6,892 bases of DNA. Source: a bacterium. GTDB taxonomy: Bacteria; Babelota; Babeliae; Babelales; RVW-14. Both the position numbers and the translations under genes were made by a program. The DNA lies in assembly GCA_023249935.1 (NCBI GenBank), contig JAHFBQ010000053.1, positions 1 to 6,892 of the forward strand. Reading direction: 5' to 3'. Shown here piece after piece: positions 5,607-6,892 of the stretch (position 1 is its first letter; each line of letters starts with the position of its first letter). The notes under the pieces are model-generated. The model searched no databases, had not been told where the DNA came from, and saw nothing but the letters and a program-made list of their open reading frames with translations.

Positions 5607-6458
5607 TTAATCAATCAGGGATCTGAGAAGCTTAAGCTCGCGCTTGTAAAGTTCCATGTCAGGATCAGTTGGTGTCTCAAGAACTTTAGGTACAACGGCA
5701 AAGCGTTGATCATTCATGAGGCGTTTGAAAAATGTCATAGGGATGTTGCCTTTGCCAAGTTCTTCATGGCGATCTTTATGAGAGTTAAATTCTGTTTTTG
5801 AATCATTGAGATGAAACGCCTTGAGATGTTTCAAGCCAATAATCTTATCGAATTGTTTAAAGACTTCATCGTAGCCATCGTCTGTGCTGATATCATAGCC
5901 AGCGGAAAAAATGTGGCAGGTATCGAAACAAACACCCAATAAATGATTGTTTTTTGTTAGCTCAAGAATCTGTTTGATTTCTTCAAAAGTTGAACCAACA
6001 TTGGTACCTTGTCCGGCCATTGTTTCAATTAAAATCATGGTGTTACCAGAAGCTTTTTTGAGCACGATATCGAGGTTGTGAGCAATTTTTTTCAAGCAGC
6101 TTTCTGTACCGGCACCGGTGTGTGAACCGGGGTGGAGTACGAGAAAAGGGATATCTAATGCCTCAGCTCGTTCAAGCTCAAGCGTCAAAGATTTTACGGA
6201 ATTTTTTTCAGTTGATTCTTCTTTGGCGCCGATATTGATCAGGTATGATGAATGTACCATGATGCCGCGCAGATCTGCGGCCTTGACCGCTTTTTTAAAT
6301 ACAGAGACTTCTTCCAAATCAAGTGGCTTGTCAAACCAGCTGCGGTTGCTTTTGGTAAAAATTTGCATAGTGGTGGCGCCAATACTGAGTGCTCGTTCAA
6401 CAGCGAGGTGTAGATGCCCCGAGATGGAAACATGTGCGCCGATAAGCGGTTTGTGCAT
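5607..6458 (-). CDS. nfo: Endonuclease IV (AP endonuclease)
   Basis: This 283-residue enzyme cleaves DNA 5' to abasic sites and removes 3'-blocking groups in base excision repair. It is a TIM-barrel trinuclear zinc protein, close to the E. coli Nfo length of 285. All nine metal ligands are present and fall at the same residue numbers as in E. coli: His69, His109, Glu145, Asp179, His182, His216, Asp229, His231 and Glu261. Family blocks are clear: GAHVSISGH (7-15), LHPGSHTG (108-115), FDTCHIFSAGYD (178-189), FHLNDSK (215-221) and HKDRHEELGKG (227-237). The gene begins 6 bp after the PLP-enzyme gene and is probably cotranscribed with it. Its AGGAG lies 11 nt upstream, within the end of that gene. 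The product should be fully active. Confidence 0.98.
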   Translation of the reverse strand: MHKPLIGAHVSISGHLHLAVERALSIGATTMQIFTKSNRSWFDKPLDLEEVSVFKKAVKAADLRGIMVHSSYLINIGAKEESTEKNSVKSLTLELERAEALDIPFLVLHPGSHTGAGTESCLKKIAHNLDIVLKKASGNTMILIETMAGQGTNVGSTFEEIKQILELTKNNHLLGVCFDTCHIFSAGYDISTDDGYDEVFKQFDKIIGLKHLKAFHLNDSKTEFNSHKDRHEELGKGNIPMTFFKRLMNDQRFAVVPKVLETPTDPDMELYKRELKLLRSLID

Positions 6459-6464
6459 GAGTAA

Positions 6465-6892
6465 TTAAACTCCTAAATCGCCATCTTGCAGTGGATCGGT
6501 GAAATAATGATGAAATGCCTCTGGTAGTGCTAGATAGCCGAGTTCATTAAGATCACCGGTACAGAAGGTGTTCCAGAATAATACTGTTTTATCTTTGTTT
6601 GTTTGTGCATAGTCAATAACAGCTCCTAACGCTTTACCCGCATAAGTGCCATCAAGCTTAAGATCCTCGGTGTCGTGCATAAGTTTTAGTGCTGCAGCTG
6701 TCTTCGGTGTGAGGTGGGCATAGCCATCGCCGAAATAAGAAGCGTCATAGATCGGGTAGCGTAATTCTTTTGTCATTTCGATTTTAAGTAGATCAAGTAT
6801 GTCTCTATACAGTTCTTTGCAATCAGCTAAAAATGCTTCCGGTGTCATGGGAGTGGTACAAATGGCTCTAATCTCGCTTTTGAGTCCAGCAA
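6465..6892 (-). CDS. PLP-dependent enzyme, ACC deaminase/D-cysteine desulfhydrase family, C-terminal part
   Basis: The frame stays open to the window edge, so the gene starts outside; the ATG at 6848 is internal. The 14 codons before it read AGLKSEIRAICTTP, which fits the strand-turn that precedes the C-terminal helices in this fold-type II PLP family. GYAHLTPKTAAALKLMHDTEDLKLDGTYAGKALGAV matches the family pattern GYG..T.E...AI.L.A..EG..LDPVYTGKA. The last core strand reads KTVLFWNTFCTGDL where typical members have VLFLHTGG, which marks a divergent subgroup. The PLP lysine and phosphate loop lie outside the window. The reaction could be deamination of ACC, desulfhydration of D-cysteine or another amino-acid lyase step. 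About 142 residues are seen of an expected 300-340. It is upstream of nfo in one transcription unit. Confidence 0.8.
   Translation of the reverse strand, partial: AGLKSEIRAICTTPMTPEAFLADCKELYRDILDLLKIEMTKELRYPIYDASYFGDGYAHLTPKTAAALKLMHDTEDLKLDGTYAGKALGAVIDYAQTNKDKTVLFWNTFCTGDLNELGYLALPEAFHHYFTDPLQDGDLGV
6470..6474 (-). promoter_or_regulatory. Ribosome site for nfo inside the upstream gene
   Basis: AGGAG on the minus strand overlaps the last sense codons of the PLP-enzyme gene (Gly-Val-stop). It stands 11 nt from the nfo ATG, longer than the usual 5-9, so nfo translation may be modest or helped by coupling. Confidence 0.5.

Noticed and set aside
6118..6468. 116-codon plus-strand frame over the 5' part of nfo
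   Set aside because: It lies wholly antisense to a fully conserved endonuclease IV and shows no family features.
6846..6848. ATG as start of the PLP enzyme gene
   Set aside because: The frame stays open upstream to the window edge with family-like sequence, and a 127-residue protein would lack the PLP lysine domain.

Overview
The window is a compact bacterial chromosome segment with genes on both strands, short intergenic gaps and good Shine-Dalgarno sites (AGGAG type). It carries core metabolism and DNA repair genes (enolase, endonuclease IV) beside signal-peptide-bearing low-complexity and beta-propeller proteins. There is no rRNA, tRNA, CRISPR array, phage gene or transposase. The mix of a secreted WD40-like propeller, a secreted Met-Pro-Gly repeat protein and small orphan proteins recalls reduced, host-associated lineages such as Candidatus Dependentiae (TM6/Babeliae). 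That placement is an impression from gene style and has not been tested.

Layout. Bases 1-341 hold the 3' end of the enolase gene (+). It runs tail-to-tail into, and overlaps by 26 bp, a gene for an MFS transporter of the MJ1317-like type (-, 316-1488). A 19-bp perfect hairpin (1598-1639) separates this from a small archease-like gene (-, 1644-2048) whose family catalytic positions look substituted. A 137-bp divergent region (2049-2185) with candidate overlapping promoters leads rightward into a two-gene secreted-protein unit: a Met-Pro-Gly repeat protein with an Asp-rich block (2186-2995) and a seven-repeat WD40-like beta-propeller (3021-4283). That unit closes with a clear intrinsic terminator (4322-4350).

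A second rightward unit follows: a metallo-beta-lactamase-fold hydrolase with an intact metal site and a probable winged-helix C-terminus (4402-5322), coupled by TAATG to an unrecognised 82-residue protein (5322-5570). The stop codon of the latter lies in a palindrome resembling the widespread GATCC...GGGATGACA intergenic repeat. The right end is a leftward unit: a PLP-dependent enzyme of the ACC deaminase/D-cysteine desulfhydrase family, cut by the window edge (6465-6892), followed 6 bp later by endonuclease IV (nfo, 5607-6458) with all nine metal ligands.

The genes do not form one pathway. The parts most worth following up are the secreted repeat-plus-propeller pair, the archease-like protein with an altered active site and no RtcB ligase in view, and the metallo-hydrolase/82-residue pair. 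No known defence, secretion or biosynthetic system is complete within these 6.9 kb.
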